Source of the DNA: Corynebacterium halotolerans YIM 70093 = DSM 44683
GTDB lineage: Bacteria > Actinomycetota > Actinomycetes > Mycobacteriales > Mycobacteriaceae
NCBI RefSeq assembly: GCF_000341345.1
Contig: NC_020302.1
Coordinates: 2,584,075 to 2,648,074, forward strand
Direction of reading: 5' to 3'
DNA length: 64,000 nucleotides
The position numbers and the translations under genes are program-made. This document shows, one piece after another, positions 41,059-50,357 of this stretch. How positions within the stretch are numbered: position 1 is the stretch's first letter; the number at the start of each line of letters is the position of its first letter. The notes beneath the pieces were generated by a model. It was not told the origin of the DNA, did no database searches, and saw nothing but the letters and a program-made list of their open reading frames with translations.

Positions 41059-41730
41059 TTAGGCGGCGATCTTGCCGATGGCGGACAGGAACAGGCCGAG
41101 ACCGTCGGTGGACGGGCCGGTGAGCGTCTCGACGGCGTGCTCGGGGTGCGGCATGAGTCCGACGACGCGGCCGGCGGCGTCGGTGATGCCGGCGATGCCG
41201 TTGACGGAACCGTTGTAGTTGTCGGTGTAGCGGAAGACCACGCGGCCCTCCCCCTCCAGCTCGGCGACGGTTTCCGCGGAGGCCTGGAAGCGGCCCTCAC
41301 CGTGCTTGGCCGGCACCAGGATCCGCTGGCCGATCCCGTAGTCCGTGGTCCACGCGGTGGTGTTGTTGACCACCTCGAGGTAGGTGTCGGTGCAGTGGAA
41401 GTGCAGGCCCTCGTTGCGGGTGAGCGCACCCGGCAGGAGACCCGCCTCGGTGAGGATCTGGAAACCGTTGCAGATGCCGAGCACCGGCATGCCCTTGCCC
41501 GCGGCCTCGACGACCGAACGCATCACCGGGGCGAGCGCGGAGATCGCACCGGAACGCAGGTAGTCACCGTAGGAGAACCCCCCGGGGACGACGACGGCGT
41601 CGACGCCCCTGAGGTCGGTGTCGGCGTGCCAGAGGTTGACCGGCTCGGCGCCGGCGATACGCACGGCCCGGAGAGCGTCGACGTCGTCGAGCGTGCCCGG
41701 GAACGTGATGACTCCGATCTTGGCGGTCAC
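41059..41730 (-). CDS. purQ: phosphoribosylformylglycinamidine synthase subunit PurQ
   Basis: PurQ is the class I glutamine amidotransferase that feeds ammonia to PurL. The 223-residue product has the nucleophile elbow '[11 protein letters not shown]' (Cys), '[13 protein letters not shown]' and the His-Glu of the triad in '[10 protein letters not shown]'. Its GTG start overlaps the TGA of purS by 4 bp, which suggests translational coupling. purL begins 17 nt after its stop. Confidence 0.97.
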   Translation of the reverse strand: MTAKIGVITFPGTLDDVDALRAVRIAGAEPVNLWHADTDLRGVDAVVVPGGFSYGDYLRSGAISALAPVMRSVVEAAGKGMPVLGICNGFQILTEAGLLPGALTRNEGLHFHCTDTYLEVVNNTTAWTTDYGIGQRILVPAKHGEGRFQASAETVAELEGEGRVVFRYTDNYNGSVNGIAGITDAAGRVVGLMPHPEHAVETLTGPSTDGLGLFLSAIGKIAA

Positions 41731-41972
41731 TGGGCGACCTCCACACCAACCACCTCGAAGTCCTCGATGACGGTGTTGGCCAGCAACGTCTCGGCGACCT
41801 TCTCCAGATCGGCGGAGGAGACGGAGTCGTCGACCTCCAGCTCGAAACGCTTGCCCTGGCGGACATCGCTGACGCCGGTGACACCGATCCGCCCCAGGGC
41901 ACGATGAACGGCCTGACCCTGAGGGTCCAGGATCTCCGCCTTCGGCATGACATTCACAACAACACGGGCCAC
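41727..41972 (-). CDS. purS: phosphoribosylformylglycinamidine synthase subunit PurS
   Basis: PurS is the small structural subunit that bridges PurL and PurQ. The 81-residue protein has the typical '[19 protein letters not shown]' and '[11 protein letters not shown]' motifs. It starts at GTG 41972 with a modest AGGG upstream and is the first gene of purSQL. A TAGACT -10 candidate (42014-42009, minus strand) lies about 37 nt upstream. Confidence 0.95.
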   Translation of the reverse strand: MARVVVNVMPKAEILDPQGQAVHRALGRIGVTGVSDVRQGKRFELEVDDSVSSADLEKVAETLLANTVIEDFEVVGVEVAQ

Positions 41973-42388
41973 TGTTTTCCCTATCTTCGCCGGAATTGGT
42001 CGTCTTTTAGTCTAGCGTGCGAAAGCAAATCCCCCTAAAGCCGGGAAGCACCCGTCCGGCGCAGGTAGAACCGCTTATCGACGTCGCGTTCCAGTTGACG
42101 TCCGCCGCCTCCGTTTCCCGGTGCCGGCCAGGCCCCGGAGCTTCCGCGGTAAAGCCTGAATCTCCACGAAGTGAAGGGATGATGAATTCTCCCCCACCCC
42201 GCAGTGAACCCCCAGGCGACACGGAAAGCATCCTCTGCAGAATTCGCGCCCATCCATTAGGACTATCTATGGCGCAACGCCCTCACCACCGACGACGCCC
42301 TGACGGACCGCGCACTGATGCTCCGCGCACCGGCCAGGGCGCCGTCGTCAATTACTGATGCTCAACCGATAACCACGAAGGCACACAC
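41973..42388. other. purS-nuclease divergent intergenic region
   Basis: This 416-nt region holds the purS -10 candidate TAGACT (42014-42009). I see no clear promoter for the nuclease gene. A/T content is raised in 42000-42260, but none of the frames there looks coding. Confidence 0.45.
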
Positions 42389-45300
42389 ATGTCCCTGTCC
42401 CCCTTCTCCGCCCGCCGGTCGCGCACGCTGGCCGTCGGAGTGGCCGCCGCCACGGCGGCCAGCGTCCTGCTCGTCCCCACGGCCACCGCGGCAGCGGACG
42501 GCAGCAATGTCGTCATCAACGAGGTCTACGGGGGTGGCGGAAACTCCGGCTCCGTCTATTCCAATGATTTCGTGGAGCTGTACAACCCAACCGACGAACC
42601 GGTCTCCCTCGATGGTTGGACCGTTGTCCGCTACTCCGGAAACGGAAACGAGCAGAGCGATGTCGCCGCCCTCAACGGCACCATCCAACCCGGCGCACAT
42701 TTCCTCATTCAGGCGGCCAGCGGCAACAGCGATACCGGCGCCCTGCCCACCCCCGACTACGCCACCGATGACAACGTACTGACCATTGGGGCAAGTAGTG
42801 CCGCCATTCGCGTCAGAGACGCAGAAGGCAATGATGTCGACCTGGTCGGCTGGGGCGGCAACTCCGTCGCCGAGGGCTCCCCCGCCCAGAGCACCTCCAA
42901 CTCGACCTCCGTTCAACGCACCACTCCCGGCGTGGACACCGACGACAACGCCGCCGACTTCACCGTGGGTAGCCCGTCCCCGACCAACGCCGCGGGTGAG
43001 ACCTCCGGAGGCGCCGCGGACCCCGAGCTCCCCGTCGATCCGCCCGAGCCCGGCGAAGTCATCCCCATCGCCGAGATCCAGGGCACCGGCGACGCCACCC
43101 CGCTGGCGGGGCAGACGGTGACCACCACGGGCGTCGTCACGGGGGTCTATGCCGAGGGCGGCCGCGACGGCTTCTACCTCCAGACCCCGGGCACCGGTGG
43201 CGAGGAGCAGACCACCGGTGACGCCTCCCACGGCATCTTCGTCCACCTGGGCAACTCGGGTTCCTACCCGGAGATCGGCGAGTCGCTGACCGTCACCGGT
43301 CAGGCCGGCGAGCACTACGGGACAACTCAGCTGAGCGACGCGACGGTCACCGCCGCGGCCGAGACCTTCGCCCCGGTCGATCCGGTCACCATCGAGCACC
43401 TGCCCGCGGGTGACCAGGCCCGCGAGGCCTACGAGTCCATGCTGGTCCTGCCGACCGGCGACTACACGGTGACCAACAACTACGCGCTGAACACCTACGG
43501 CGAGATCGGGCTGGCCCCGGGCACCGAGGCCTTCCGCCAGGGCACCGACGTGCATGCGCCGGACACGGATCCGAGCTCGCCGGTGCAGCAGCTGATGGCG
43601 GAACAGGCGGCCCAGGAGGTCACCCTCGACGACGGCCGCACCCGCAACTACATGAACACCGACACGAAGACCCCGCTGCCGTACATCACCGCCGACGGCG
43701 AGGTGCACCAGTCGATCCGCACCGGCGACACCGTCGACTTCCAGCACCCGGTGGTCGTCCACTATGACCACGACCTGTGGCGCTTCCAGCCGACCACCCC
43801 GATCACGGGCCACAACTCCGCCGAGGAGCTTCCGATCGCCTGGGAGGATTCCCGCGCGGCCGAGATCGGCGCCATTGACACCGTGGAGGGCGACTACTCC
43901 ATCGCCTCCTTCAACGTCCTGAACTACTTCACCTCCCTGGGCCAGGACGAGCCGGGCTGCGAGGCCTATGAGGACATGCACGGCACCCCGGTCGCCGCCG
44001 ACTACTGCGACGTGCGAGGCGCCTACACCGAAGAGGCCCTCGCCGACCAGCAGGACAAGATCGTCGCCGCGATCAACGCACTCGACGTCGACGTCCTCGG
44101 CCTCGAGGAGATCGAGAACACCGCCACCGTCACCGGCGAGGTCGAGCGCCGCGACGAGTCACTGGCCACGCTTGTCGACGCCCTGAACGCCGCCGTCGGC
44201 GAGGAGCGCTGGGCGTACGTCGAGTCCCCGGCGCAGCTGGGCACCGACGAGGACTACATCCGCGTGGCCTTCATCTACAACCCGGACACCGTGGAGCCGG
44301 TCGGCGAGTCCCGCATCTTCGATGACCAGGTCTACACCGGCACCGCCCGCCAGCCGCTGGCTCAGGAGTTCGCCCCGGTCGACGGTTCCGGCGAGTCCTT
44401 CGTCGCGGTGGTCAACCACTTCAAGTCCAAGGGCTCCGTGACCCGGGGCGACGAGGCCACCGGGGACGGCCAGGGCAACAACCCCAACGTGCGCGCCAAC
44501 CAGTCCCAGGCACTGCTCGACCACCTCGGGCAGCAGGAGGACTGGGAGGGCAAGCCCACCTTCATCCTCGGCGACCTCAACGCCTACTCGCGCGAGACCG
44601 CGATGACGGTCCTCGAGAACGCCGGCTACACCAACATCAACACCGCCTTCGCGGGCGGCGAGCCGACCTACCAGTTCGGTGGCCGTCTCGGCTCCCTGGA
44701 TCACGCGCTGGGCAATGAGGCGGCCATGGAGCTGATTCAGGACGCGCGCGTGTGGAACATCAACGCCGACGAGCCGGTCGCGTTCGAGTACTCGCGCCGG
44801 AACTACAACATCGTCGACTTCCACGACGACTCCCCGTTCCGCTCCTCCGACCATGACCCGATCAAGGTGGGCTTCAATCTCGGCGAGGCCGGGGAGCCCG
44901 GCCAGCCGGAGGAGCCGGCCGATCCGGAGCGGCCGGCGGGCATCGCCGGCCTGCTGATCAACACCGAGGGTGAGCTGATCATCACCTTCACCGACGGCAC
45001 CGAGCAGAACTTCGGTCCCCTCCCCGGCTTCGTCGGCCAGGATGGTGAGGACGGCCGTGGCATCGACACGCTCGAGATCAACGACGAAGGCCACCTGATC
45101 GTGTCCTACACCGACGGCACCACCCAGGACCTGGGCCGGATCGCCGGTGCGGACGGCCTTGACGGCACCGACGGCACCGACGGTGAGGACGGCCGTGGCA
45201 TCGACACGCTCGAGATCAACGACGAAGGCCACCTGATCGCCACCTACTCCGACGGCACCACCCAGGACCTCGGACGCGTCACCGCCACCGACGGCGAGGA

Positions 45301-45544
45301 CGGCGAGGATGGCCTTGACGGTACCGACGGTCGCGGCGTCGACTCCTTCGAGATCAACGACGAGGGCCACCTGATCGTGTCCTACACCGACGGCACCACC
45401 CAGGACCTCGGACGCGTCACCGCCACCGACGACCGGGACGCCCAGTCCGGCGGTAGCAGCTCCGGCTTCATCGGGCAGCTCTTCGCGGATCTGGGTGGCC
45501 TCCTCGGTCGCATCGTCGACCAGTTCCTGTCCCTCTTCCGCTAG
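42389..45544 (+). CDS. secreted ExeM/NucH-type nuclease with lamin-tail domain and C-terminal repeats
   Basis: The 1051-residue precursor has a Sec signal peptide (basic start, hydrophobic core, cleavage near 'TATAAADG', about residue 35), a lamin-tail domain (about 38-190, 'NVVINEVYGGGGNSGS'), an OB-like segment (about 225-350) and an endonuclease/exonuclease/phosphatase domain (about 500-830) with 'SIASFNVLNYF', 'LGLEEIEN', 'VNHFKSKGS', 'LGDLNAYSR' and 'SSDHDPI'. Cleavage of extracellular DNA is the expected role. After it come 138-bp repeats rich in Asp, Gly and Glu and a short amphipathic C-terminus ('FIGQLFADLGGLLGRIVDQF'); no LPxTG is seen. AAGG lies 9 nt upstream of the ATG. An orthologue adjoins purS in C. 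glutamicum as I recall. Confidence 0.9.
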   Translation: MSLSPFSARRSRTLAVGVAAATAASVLLVPTATAAADGSNVVINEVYGGGGNSGSVYSNDFVELYNPTDEPVSLDGWTVVRYSGNGNEQSDVAALNGTIQPGAHFLIQAASGNSDTGALPTPDYATDDNVLTIGASSAAIRVRDAEGNDVDLVGWGGNSVAEGSPAQSTSNSTSVQRTTPGVDTDDNAADFTVGSPSPTNAAGETSGGAADPELPVDPPEPGEVIPIAEIQGTGDATPLAGQTVTTTGVVTGVYAEGGRDGFYLQTPGTGGEEQTTGDASHGIFVHLGNSGSYPEIGESLTVTGQAGEHYGTTQLSDATVTAAAETFAPVDPVTIEHLPAGDQAREAYESMLVLPTGDYTVTNNYALNTYGEIGLAPGTEAFRQGTDVHAPDTDPSSPVQQLMAEQAAQEVTLDDGRTRNYMNTDTKTPLPYITADGEVHQSIRTGDTVDFQHPVVVHYDHDLWRFQPTTPITGHNSAEELPIAWEDSRAAEIGAIDTVEGDYSIASFNVLNYFTSLGQDEPGCEAYEDMHGTPVAADYCDVRGAYTEEALADQQDKIVAAINALDVDVLGLEEIENTATVTGEVERRDESLATLVDALNAAVGEERWAYVESPAQLGTDEDYIRVAFIYNPDTVEPVGESRIFDDQVYTGTARQPLAQEFAPVDGSGESFVAVVNHFKSKGSVTRGDEATGDGQGNNPNVRANQSQALLDHLGQQEDWEGKPTFILGDLNAYSRETAMTVLENAGYTNINTAFAGGEPTYQFGGRLGSLDHALGNEAAMELIQDARVWNINADEPVAFEYSRRNYNIVDFHDDSPFRSSDHDPIKVGFNLGEAGEPGQPEEPADPERPAGIAGLLINTEGELIITFTDGTEQNFGPLPGFVGQDGEDGRGIDTLEINDEGHLIVSYTDGTTQDLGRIAGADGLDGTDGTDGEDGRGIDTLEINDEGHLIATYSDGTTQDLGRVTATDGEDGEDGLDGTDGRGVDSFEINDEGHLIVSYTDGTTQDLGRVTATDDRDAQSGGSSSGFIGQLFADLGGLLGRIVDQFLSLFR
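45062..45453 (+). repeat. 138-bp tandem repeats in nuclease gene
   Basis: Units start at 45062, 45200 and 45338, exactly 138 bp (46 codons) apart; the third is incomplete. Each encodes 'EINDEGHLI(V/A)(S/T)Y(T/S)DGTTQDLGR' followed by a DGxDG-rich linker. A more diverged unit (INTEGELIITFTDGTEQNFG) precedes them near 44950-45060. Confidence 0.93.
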
Positions 45545-45584
45545 CTGGAACAGTCGGGGAATTCCACCCCCTTCCGAATCACCG

Positions 45585-45622
45585 ACACCCCGCCTGCACC
45601 GTTGACGGTGCGGGCGGGGTGT
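45585..45622. terminator. bidirectional terminator between nuclease and gpx
   Basis: ACACCCCGCC-TGCACCG and CGGTGC-GGGCGGGGTGT form a long near-perfect stem around TTGA. It is located between two convergent genes. Confidence 0.75.
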
Positions 45623-45657
45623 CCTCGTTCCGGCGTAGACCCGGTCCGTCGGGCCCG

Positions 45658-46158
45658 TCAGCCCGGCAGGTTCTCCTCGATCAGCTCGACCAGCTGCGGG
45701 TCCTGCGGCTCGGTCCGAGAGCGGAAACGGCCCAGTACCTCACCGTCGGGGGCGACGAGGAACTTCTCGAAGTTCCACTTCACGTCGCCGCCCTCGCCCT
45801 CGGCGTCCGCGATGGCGGTCAGCTGCCGGAACAGCGGGTGTGCGCCCGTGCCGTTGACCTCGACCTTGGACAGCAGCGGGAAGGTCACGGAGAAGCTGGA
45901 CGAGCAGAACTCCTTGATCTCCTCGTCGGTCCCCGGCTCCTGGCCACCGAACTGGTTGCAGGGCACGCCGAGGACGGTGAAGCCGCGGTCGGAGTAGGTG
46001 TCCTGGAGCTTCTGGAGCCCCTCGTACTGCGGGGTGAACCCGCACTCGGAGGCGGTGTTGACGATGAGCACGAGCTTGCCCGGTGCCAGGTCTCCCAGGG
46101 TCGTGTCGGTCGCGTCGTTGAGGTTCAGCTGAATGTCAGTCAGTGCGGTGTCGGTCAT
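45658..46158 (-). CDS. gpx: glutathione peroxidase-family (probable mycothiol/thioredoxin) peroxidase
   Basis: The enzyme reduces peroxides through a peroxidatic Cys. The 166-residue protein has 'NTASECGFTPQYEGLQ' (Cys39), 'GVPCNQFGGQEP' (Cys67) and 'WNFEKFLVAPDGEV'. A further Cys85 in 'EEIKEFCSSSFS' occupies the place of the resolving Cys of plant-type enzymes. Since corynebacteria use mycothiol instead of glutathione, the reductant is probably mycothiol/mycoredoxin or thioredoxin, as shown for C. glutamicum Mpx. TAGCCT (46171-46166) ends 7 nt before the ATG with no RBS. Confidence 0.93.
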   Translation of the reverse strand: MTDTALTDIQLNLNDATDTTLGDLAPGKLVLIVNTASECGFTPQYEGLQKLQDTYSDRGFTVLGVPCNQFGGQEPGTDEEIKEFCSSSFSVTFPLLSKVEVNGTGAHPLFRQLTAIADAEGEGGDVKWNFEKFLVAPDGEVLGRFRSRTEPQDPQLVELIEENLPG

Positions 46159-46174
46159 ACCCGCCAGGCTAGCC

Positions 46175-47641
46175 CTACAACGCGTAGCCCTGCCGGGGAT
46201 TCTCGATGGTGATCCACTTCTCCTCGGTGAACTCGCGGATGACGCTGCGGCCGTCGAACCGTCCGTAGCCGCTGTTCTTCATGCCGCCGAACGGTGCGTT
46301 CGCGTCGTTCTGCACGGTGGCGCCGTTGATGTGGACATGGCCCGCCTGAATCGCCATCGCCGCCTGCAGGGTACGGAAGGAATCGGCGCCGTGGACGGCC
46401 GCCGCCAGGCCGTACTCGGTGTCATTGGCGGTGGCGATCGCCTCGTCGTAGCCGTTGACGCGCACCACGGTGGTGATCGGGGCGAAGGTCTCAGCGTGGT
46501 AGATCTCCATCTCCGGGACAACGTGGTCGAGGACCGTCGCCGGCAGGGCCGCGTTGTCCGCGCGCCCGCCGACCGCGATCGTCGCGCCCTTGCCGACGGC
46601 GTCGTCGATCATCGCGTTGATCCGCTCACCGGTCTGCGGCTGGTAGACGTAGCCGATCTGCACGGCCTCGTCCTCGGTGGGATCGCCGGGACGGAGCTCG
46701 CCGACGCGGGCGGTGAACTTCTCCATGAACTCATCGGCGATCTTCTCGTCCAGGACGATGCGCTCGGTCGACATGCAGATCTGCCCCTGGTACATGAACG
46801 CGCCGAAGACCGCGGCGTTGACGGCGCCGTCGACGTCGGCGTCGTCCAGCACCACCAGCGGGGCCTTGCCACCGAGCTCGAGCAGCACCGGCTTGAGGTG
46901 GCGGGCGGCCTTCTCCGCGATGATGCGGCCGACCTTCGTGGAGCCGGTGAAGTTGATGCGGCGCACGGCCGGGTGCTCGATCACCGCGCTGACGACGGTG
47001 TCGGAGTCCTCGGGCGCGTTGGTGAGGAAGTTCGCCACCCCCGGCGGCAGACCCGCGTCGTTGAGAACCTCGACGAGCATCTGGTGGGTCCGCGGGCTGC
47101 CCTCGGAGGCCCGGAAGACGACCGGGTTGCCGCACACGATCGGGTACGCCAGCGCGCGCATCCCCAGCACGCCGGGGGCGTTCCACGGCGCCATGCTCAG
47201 CACCACGCCGGCGGGCTGGCGCACGGTCATCGACAGCACTCCCCGGTCGTTCGGCATGGTCTCGCCGACCAGCTGGGACGCGAGACCGGCGGCCTCCCGC
47301 AGGCACTGGGTGGTCAGGAAGACGTTGAAACCGGCCCAGTCCGCGGGCGCGGAGATCTCCGCCATCATCGTCTCGATGAACTCCCCCGACCGCTCCTCCA
47401 GCAGGTCAGCGGCCTTGAGCAGGATGCGGCGACGCTCGGTCGGACCGGTCGCGGCCCAGCTCGGGAAGGCCCTCGCGGCGGACTCGACGGCGGCGACGGC
47501 GTCCTCCACCGTCGCGGCCGCACAGGTGGTGACGACGTGCCCCTCCTGCGCGTGCCGGCGCTCGAAGGTGGCGCCACCGGAGGCCGGACGGGCCTCGTTG
47601 TCGATGATCAGCCGAGATTCCATGGTCATGGCGAGGGTCAT
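46175..47641 (-). CDS. aldehyde dehydrogenase (vanillin/salicylaldehyde type)
   Basis: The 488-residue NAD(P)-dependent enzyme oxidises an aldehyde to the acid. Key motifs are the catalytic Glu in 'LLELGGKAPLVV', the catalytic Cys in 'YQGQICMSTERI', 'NFTGSTKVGRII' and 'FGGMKNSGYGRF' near the C-terminus. The sequence looks closest to aromatic (vanillin- or salicylaldehyde-type) dehydrogenases, but the substrate is not certain. I chose ATG 47641 because AAGGAG lies 8 nt upstream; two Met codons further 5' lack an RBS. I do not recall it at this place in C. glutamicum, so it may be an insertion between gpx and the deacetylase-like gene. Confidence 0.9.
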   Translation of the reverse strand: MTLAMTMESRLIIDNEARPASGGATFERRHAQEGHVVTTCAAATVEDAVAAVESAARAFPSWAATGPTERRRILLKAADLLEERSGEFIETMMAEISAPADWAGFNVFLTTQCLREAAGLASQLVGETMPNDRGVLSMTVRQPAGVVLSMAPWNAPGVLGMRALAYPIVCGNPVVFRASEGSPRTHQMLVEVLNDAGLPPGVANFLTNAPEDSDTVVSAVIEHPAVRRINFTGSTKVGRIIAEKAARHLKPVLLELGGKAPLVVLDDADVDGAVNAAVFGAFMYQGQICMSTERIVLDEKIADEFMEKFTARVGELRPGDPTEDEAVQIGYVYQPQTGERINAMIDDAVGKGATIAVGGRADNAALPATVLDHVVPEMEIYHAETFAPITTVVRVNGYDEAIATANDTEYGLAAAVHGADSFRTLQAAMAIQAGHVHINGATVQNDANAPFGGMKNSGYGRFDGRSVIREFTEEKWITIENPRQGYAL

Positions 47642-47776
47642 GGCGGAGTTCTCCTTCATCAGGGGCCCATCAGGGGCGAACATGTAATGCAGGACACGTT
47701 CGTCGAGAACTATACCGCCCGATCACCTCCGTTTCCGGAAAAACGGGACGCCGGAAACCGGCCCGGAGACACCACC

Positions 47777-48460
47777 TCAGACCGGGGCGAAGATCCGGTA
47801 GTCGCCCGGCCGCGCCCCGGCGGCGACGGCGCGGATCGCGGCGTGGCGGACGTCCCTGGCCACCTTCGCGTCAAGCAGGTTGCGCCCCGAAACGGACAGG
47901 CGGATGGAGTTGCCGCTGGCCGCGCCCCGCTCGGCGGCGCGGATGACGTTGCGGCGCCACCACTTCGCGGCCCCGAAACCCTCGCCGACGGAAAGGTTGC
48001 GGCACTGGTGGAACTCCCCGTCAGGCAGGTGGTGCAGGCCACGTGTCGACGCCGCGAGCCGGAAACCGAACTGCGGCAGCACCTCAAGGGTGCCCGGGGA
48101 CAGTCGCCAGCGCGGCGGGGCGAAGATATCCGTGTCGAAGCCGATGCGGGACATCTGCCGGGTCGCGCCGGCCAGCCGCAGGCGGGCCTCGTGGGCGTCG
48201 AGGTTCGCGAACTCGGCGCGACGCCCCTGGACCGCCCGGTCGAAGCCGTTGAGGATGATCGCCCGCCCGGCCTTCTGCTGGGCGAGCAGCCAGTCGCGCG
48301 TCCGCTCGTCGCGGGCCAGGCGCCAGTTGCCGTCGATATGGGGTGCCACCAGCAGGGAGACGGGGATGCCCGCTCCGTCCAGGGCGTCGACCATCTCCGC
48401 CACCGCCGCCCGGGTCTCATCGAAGATACTGGAGATCGATACCAGGAGGTGGCCGTGCAT
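47777..48460 (-). CDS. DUF2334-type polysaccharide deacetylase-like protein
   Basis: The 227-residue protein starts 'MHGHLLVSISSIFDETRAAV' and contains 'PVSLLVAPHIDGNWRL', 'ILNGFDRAV' and 'GFDTDIFAPPRWRLSPGTLE', features of the DUF2334 branch of the NodB-like carbohydrate-esterase superfamily. The usual metal-binding Asp-Asp pair is not clear ('SSIFDE'), so activity is uncertain. There is no signal peptide. It stands between dctA and the aldehyde dehydrogenase gene on the same strand. Confidence 0.75.
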   Translation of the reverse strand: MHGHLLVSISSIFDETRAAVAEMVDALDGAGIPVSLLVAPHIDGNWRLARDERTRDWLLAQQKAGRAIILNGFDRAVQGRRAEFANLDAHEARLRLAGATRQMSRIGFDTDIFAPPRWRLSPGTLEVLPQFGFRLAASTRGLHHLPDGEFHQCRNLSVGEGFGAAKWWRRNVIRAAERGAASGNSIRLSVSGRNLLDAKVARDVRHAAIRAVAAGARPGDYRIFAPV

Positions 48461-48538
48461 GCCGCCGATTATCCCACGCCCGGCCCGCCCTGTCGCGGCG
48501 AGTAGCTCAGATCACCGCGGACGGCACCGGAAAGCGCC

Positions 48539-49999
48539 CTATCTCTCCGGCGTCCCGTACCTCTCGGAACCGGTCTGCGGCGTCGGCTGCAGCTCGACGG
48601 CGTGGACACCGTGATCTTCGTGGACGTCGTGGTCGTCGTGGTCATCAGGCTCGTCGGTCCCCTCCACATACGGCTCCTCGCCGTTGAGGACGCGCTTGAC
48701 CCGGCCCTTGTCGATGGTGCCGGTCCAGGTGCCCACGAGGAGGGTGGCCACGGCATTGCCGGAGAAGTTCGTCAGTGCACGGGCCTCCGACATGAAGCGG
48801 TCGATGCCGACGATGAGGCCGACGCCGTCGAGCAGCTCGGGGCGGTGGGACTGCAGCCCGGCGGCCAGGGTGGCGATGCCCGCGCCGGAGACGCCGGCGG
48901 CACCCTTGGAGGCGATGATCATGAAGACCAGCAGGGAGATCTGCTCGCCGGTGGACATGGGCATGCTCATGGCGTCAGAGATGAAGATTGCGGCCATCGT
49001 CAGATAGATGGCGGTGCCGTCCAGGTTGAAGGAATAACCGGTGGGTACGACGATGCCGACGGTGGATTTACCGACGCCGACGTGCTCCATCTTGCGCATC
49101 AGGTTCGGCAGGGCCGACTCAGAGGAGGAGGTGGCGAAGATGAGCAGGTACTCGCGGGCCAGGTACTTGACCAGTTTGAAGATGGAGAAGCCGGTGAACG
49201 TCTTCAGAACGAAGCCCAGGACACCGAAGATGAAGATCACGCAGGTGACATAGAAGGCCAGCATGAGCACGCCCAGCTGGAGAACGGCGTCGAAACCGGT
49301 GGAGGCGACGACACCGGCGATGGCGCCGAAGGCACCGACCGGGGCGAGCCACAGAATGCCGGAGAGGATCTTGAAGACCAGCTTCTGCAGTGCGGCGACG
49401 AAGTCCAGGATCGGCTCACCCTGTCTGCCCATGGCCTGGACGGCGAAGCCGACGATCAGCGCGACGAACAGAACCTGCAGGACGGAGCCGGAAGTGAAGG
49501 CGGAGAAGAAGGTGTCCGGGATGATCGACTGGATGAAGCCGACCAGCCCCTCGTCGGCGCCGTCCCCGTGGCCCCCGCCGGCCAGCGACGCGGCATCACC
49601 CCTGGTGGCCTCGATGTTCAATCCCGAGCCGGGGTTGATCAGGTTGCCGACGACCAGGCCGATGCCCAGGGCGAGGGTGGACATGGTGATGAAGTAGACC
49701 AGGGCGATGCCGCCGGCCTTGCCCACCGACGCCGCGGCACGGACCGAGCCGATACCGAGCACGATGGTGCAGAAGATGACCGGAGTGATGACCATCGTGA
49801 TGAGATCGACGAACATCGTGCCGAGGATTTTGAAGCCGGAGGCCACCTCCGGGGCGACCAGGCCGAAGATGATTCCGGCGATAACGGCGACGATCACGCC
49901 GATATAGAGCCAGTGGGTGTTGTCCTTCTTCTTCCCGCGCTCGGCGATCTTCGGCGAGCCGGGGTTCGGAACCGGGTGGGATGCGGCCTTGTCAGCCAT
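48539..49999 (-). CDS. dctA: dicarboxylate:cation symporter, DctA type
   Basis: This DAACS-family carrier imports C4-dicarboxylates (succinate, fumarate, malate) with H+ or Na+. The 486-residue protein has eight membrane helices and two hairpins, with the serine-rich 'FATSSSESALPNL', 'VPTGYSFNLDGTAIYL' and 'SKGAAGVSGAGIATLAAGL' motifs of the substrate site, and 'DRFMSEARALTNFSGN' (Asp/Arg/Asn). The C-terminal tail (about residues 445-470) is unusually rich in Asp and His. ATG 49999 has GGAAAG. As I recall, DctA is encoded at the same relative position in C. glutamicum (cg2870). Confidence 0.93.
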   Translation of the reverse strand: MADKAASHPVPNPGSPKIAERGKKKDNTHWLYIGVIVAVIAGIIFGLVAPEVASGFKILGTMFVDLITMVITPVIFCTIVLGIGSVRAAASVGKAGGIALVYFITMSTLALGIGLVVGNLINPGSGLNIEATRGDAASLAGGGHGDGADEGLVGFIQSIIPDTFFSAFTSGSVLQVLFVALIVGFAVQAMGRQGEPILDFVAALQKLVFKILSGILWLAPVGAFGAIAGVVASTGFDAVLQLGVLMLAFYVTCVIFIFGVLGFVLKTFTGFSIFKLVKYLAREYLLIFATSSSESALPNLMRKMEHVGVGKSTVGIVVPTGYSFNLDGTAIYLTMAAIFISDAMSMPMSTGEQISLLVFMIIASKGAAGVSGAGIATLAAGLQSHRPELLDGVGLIVGIDRFMSEARALTNFSGNAVATLLVGTWTGTIDKGRVKRVLNGEEPYVEGTDEPDDHDDHDVHEDHGVHAVELQPTPQTGSERYGTPER

Positions 50000-50357
50000 G
50001 CTTGTTCTTTCCGTTGGGTGCTTTCAGGGTGCACGTGGCGACGGGGGATTACCCTCCGGGCACCACACACGCCGAGGGGAACTCGTGGTCGGCGCCCGGG
50101 GATCAGAACAGGAACCCCATCATCCGGGAAGGGTGGGGCGGAAATCCGGAAAATTCGTCTCGGGCCGGGCGGCGCAATCGTCGACGGCAGCGGTGATGTG
50201 CCACACACCGATTGACGCGGGGAATTATGCGTCACGGTTCATTAGGCGAACAAACTAGCCACCCCCGGGGGTGATTGTGATCATACCTTTTGTGATTGCG
50301 CATCCGGTCATGCCCGATCGGGCCAAGACACTCGCCCGAGTCGGCCTGACCTTGCTT
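50000..50357. other. dctA upstream region
   Basis: This 358-nt gap holds a possible dctA promoter (minus strand TTGTTC 50253-50248, CATAAT 50228-50223, 19-nt spacer) and a degenerate GlxR-like sequence (50192-50207, 8 of 10 defined positions). A G/C palindrome CCCCCGGGGG lies at 50263-50272. No gene is seen. Confidence 0.4.

Noticed and set aside
42362..43981. Minus-strand ORF of 539 codons opposite the nuclease gene
   Set aside because: Antisense shadow; the plus strand encodes a full signal peptide, lamin-tail and nuclease domains.
45062..45453. Regular repeats that might suggest a CRISPR-like array
   Set aside because: They are in-frame 46-codon protein repeats inside the nuclease gene, with no spacer structure and no cas genes nearby.
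50192..50207. GlxR-like GGTGA-N6-ACACA upstream of dctA
   Set aside because: Only eight of ten defined positions match and the symmetry is poor; kept only as a note in the gap entry.
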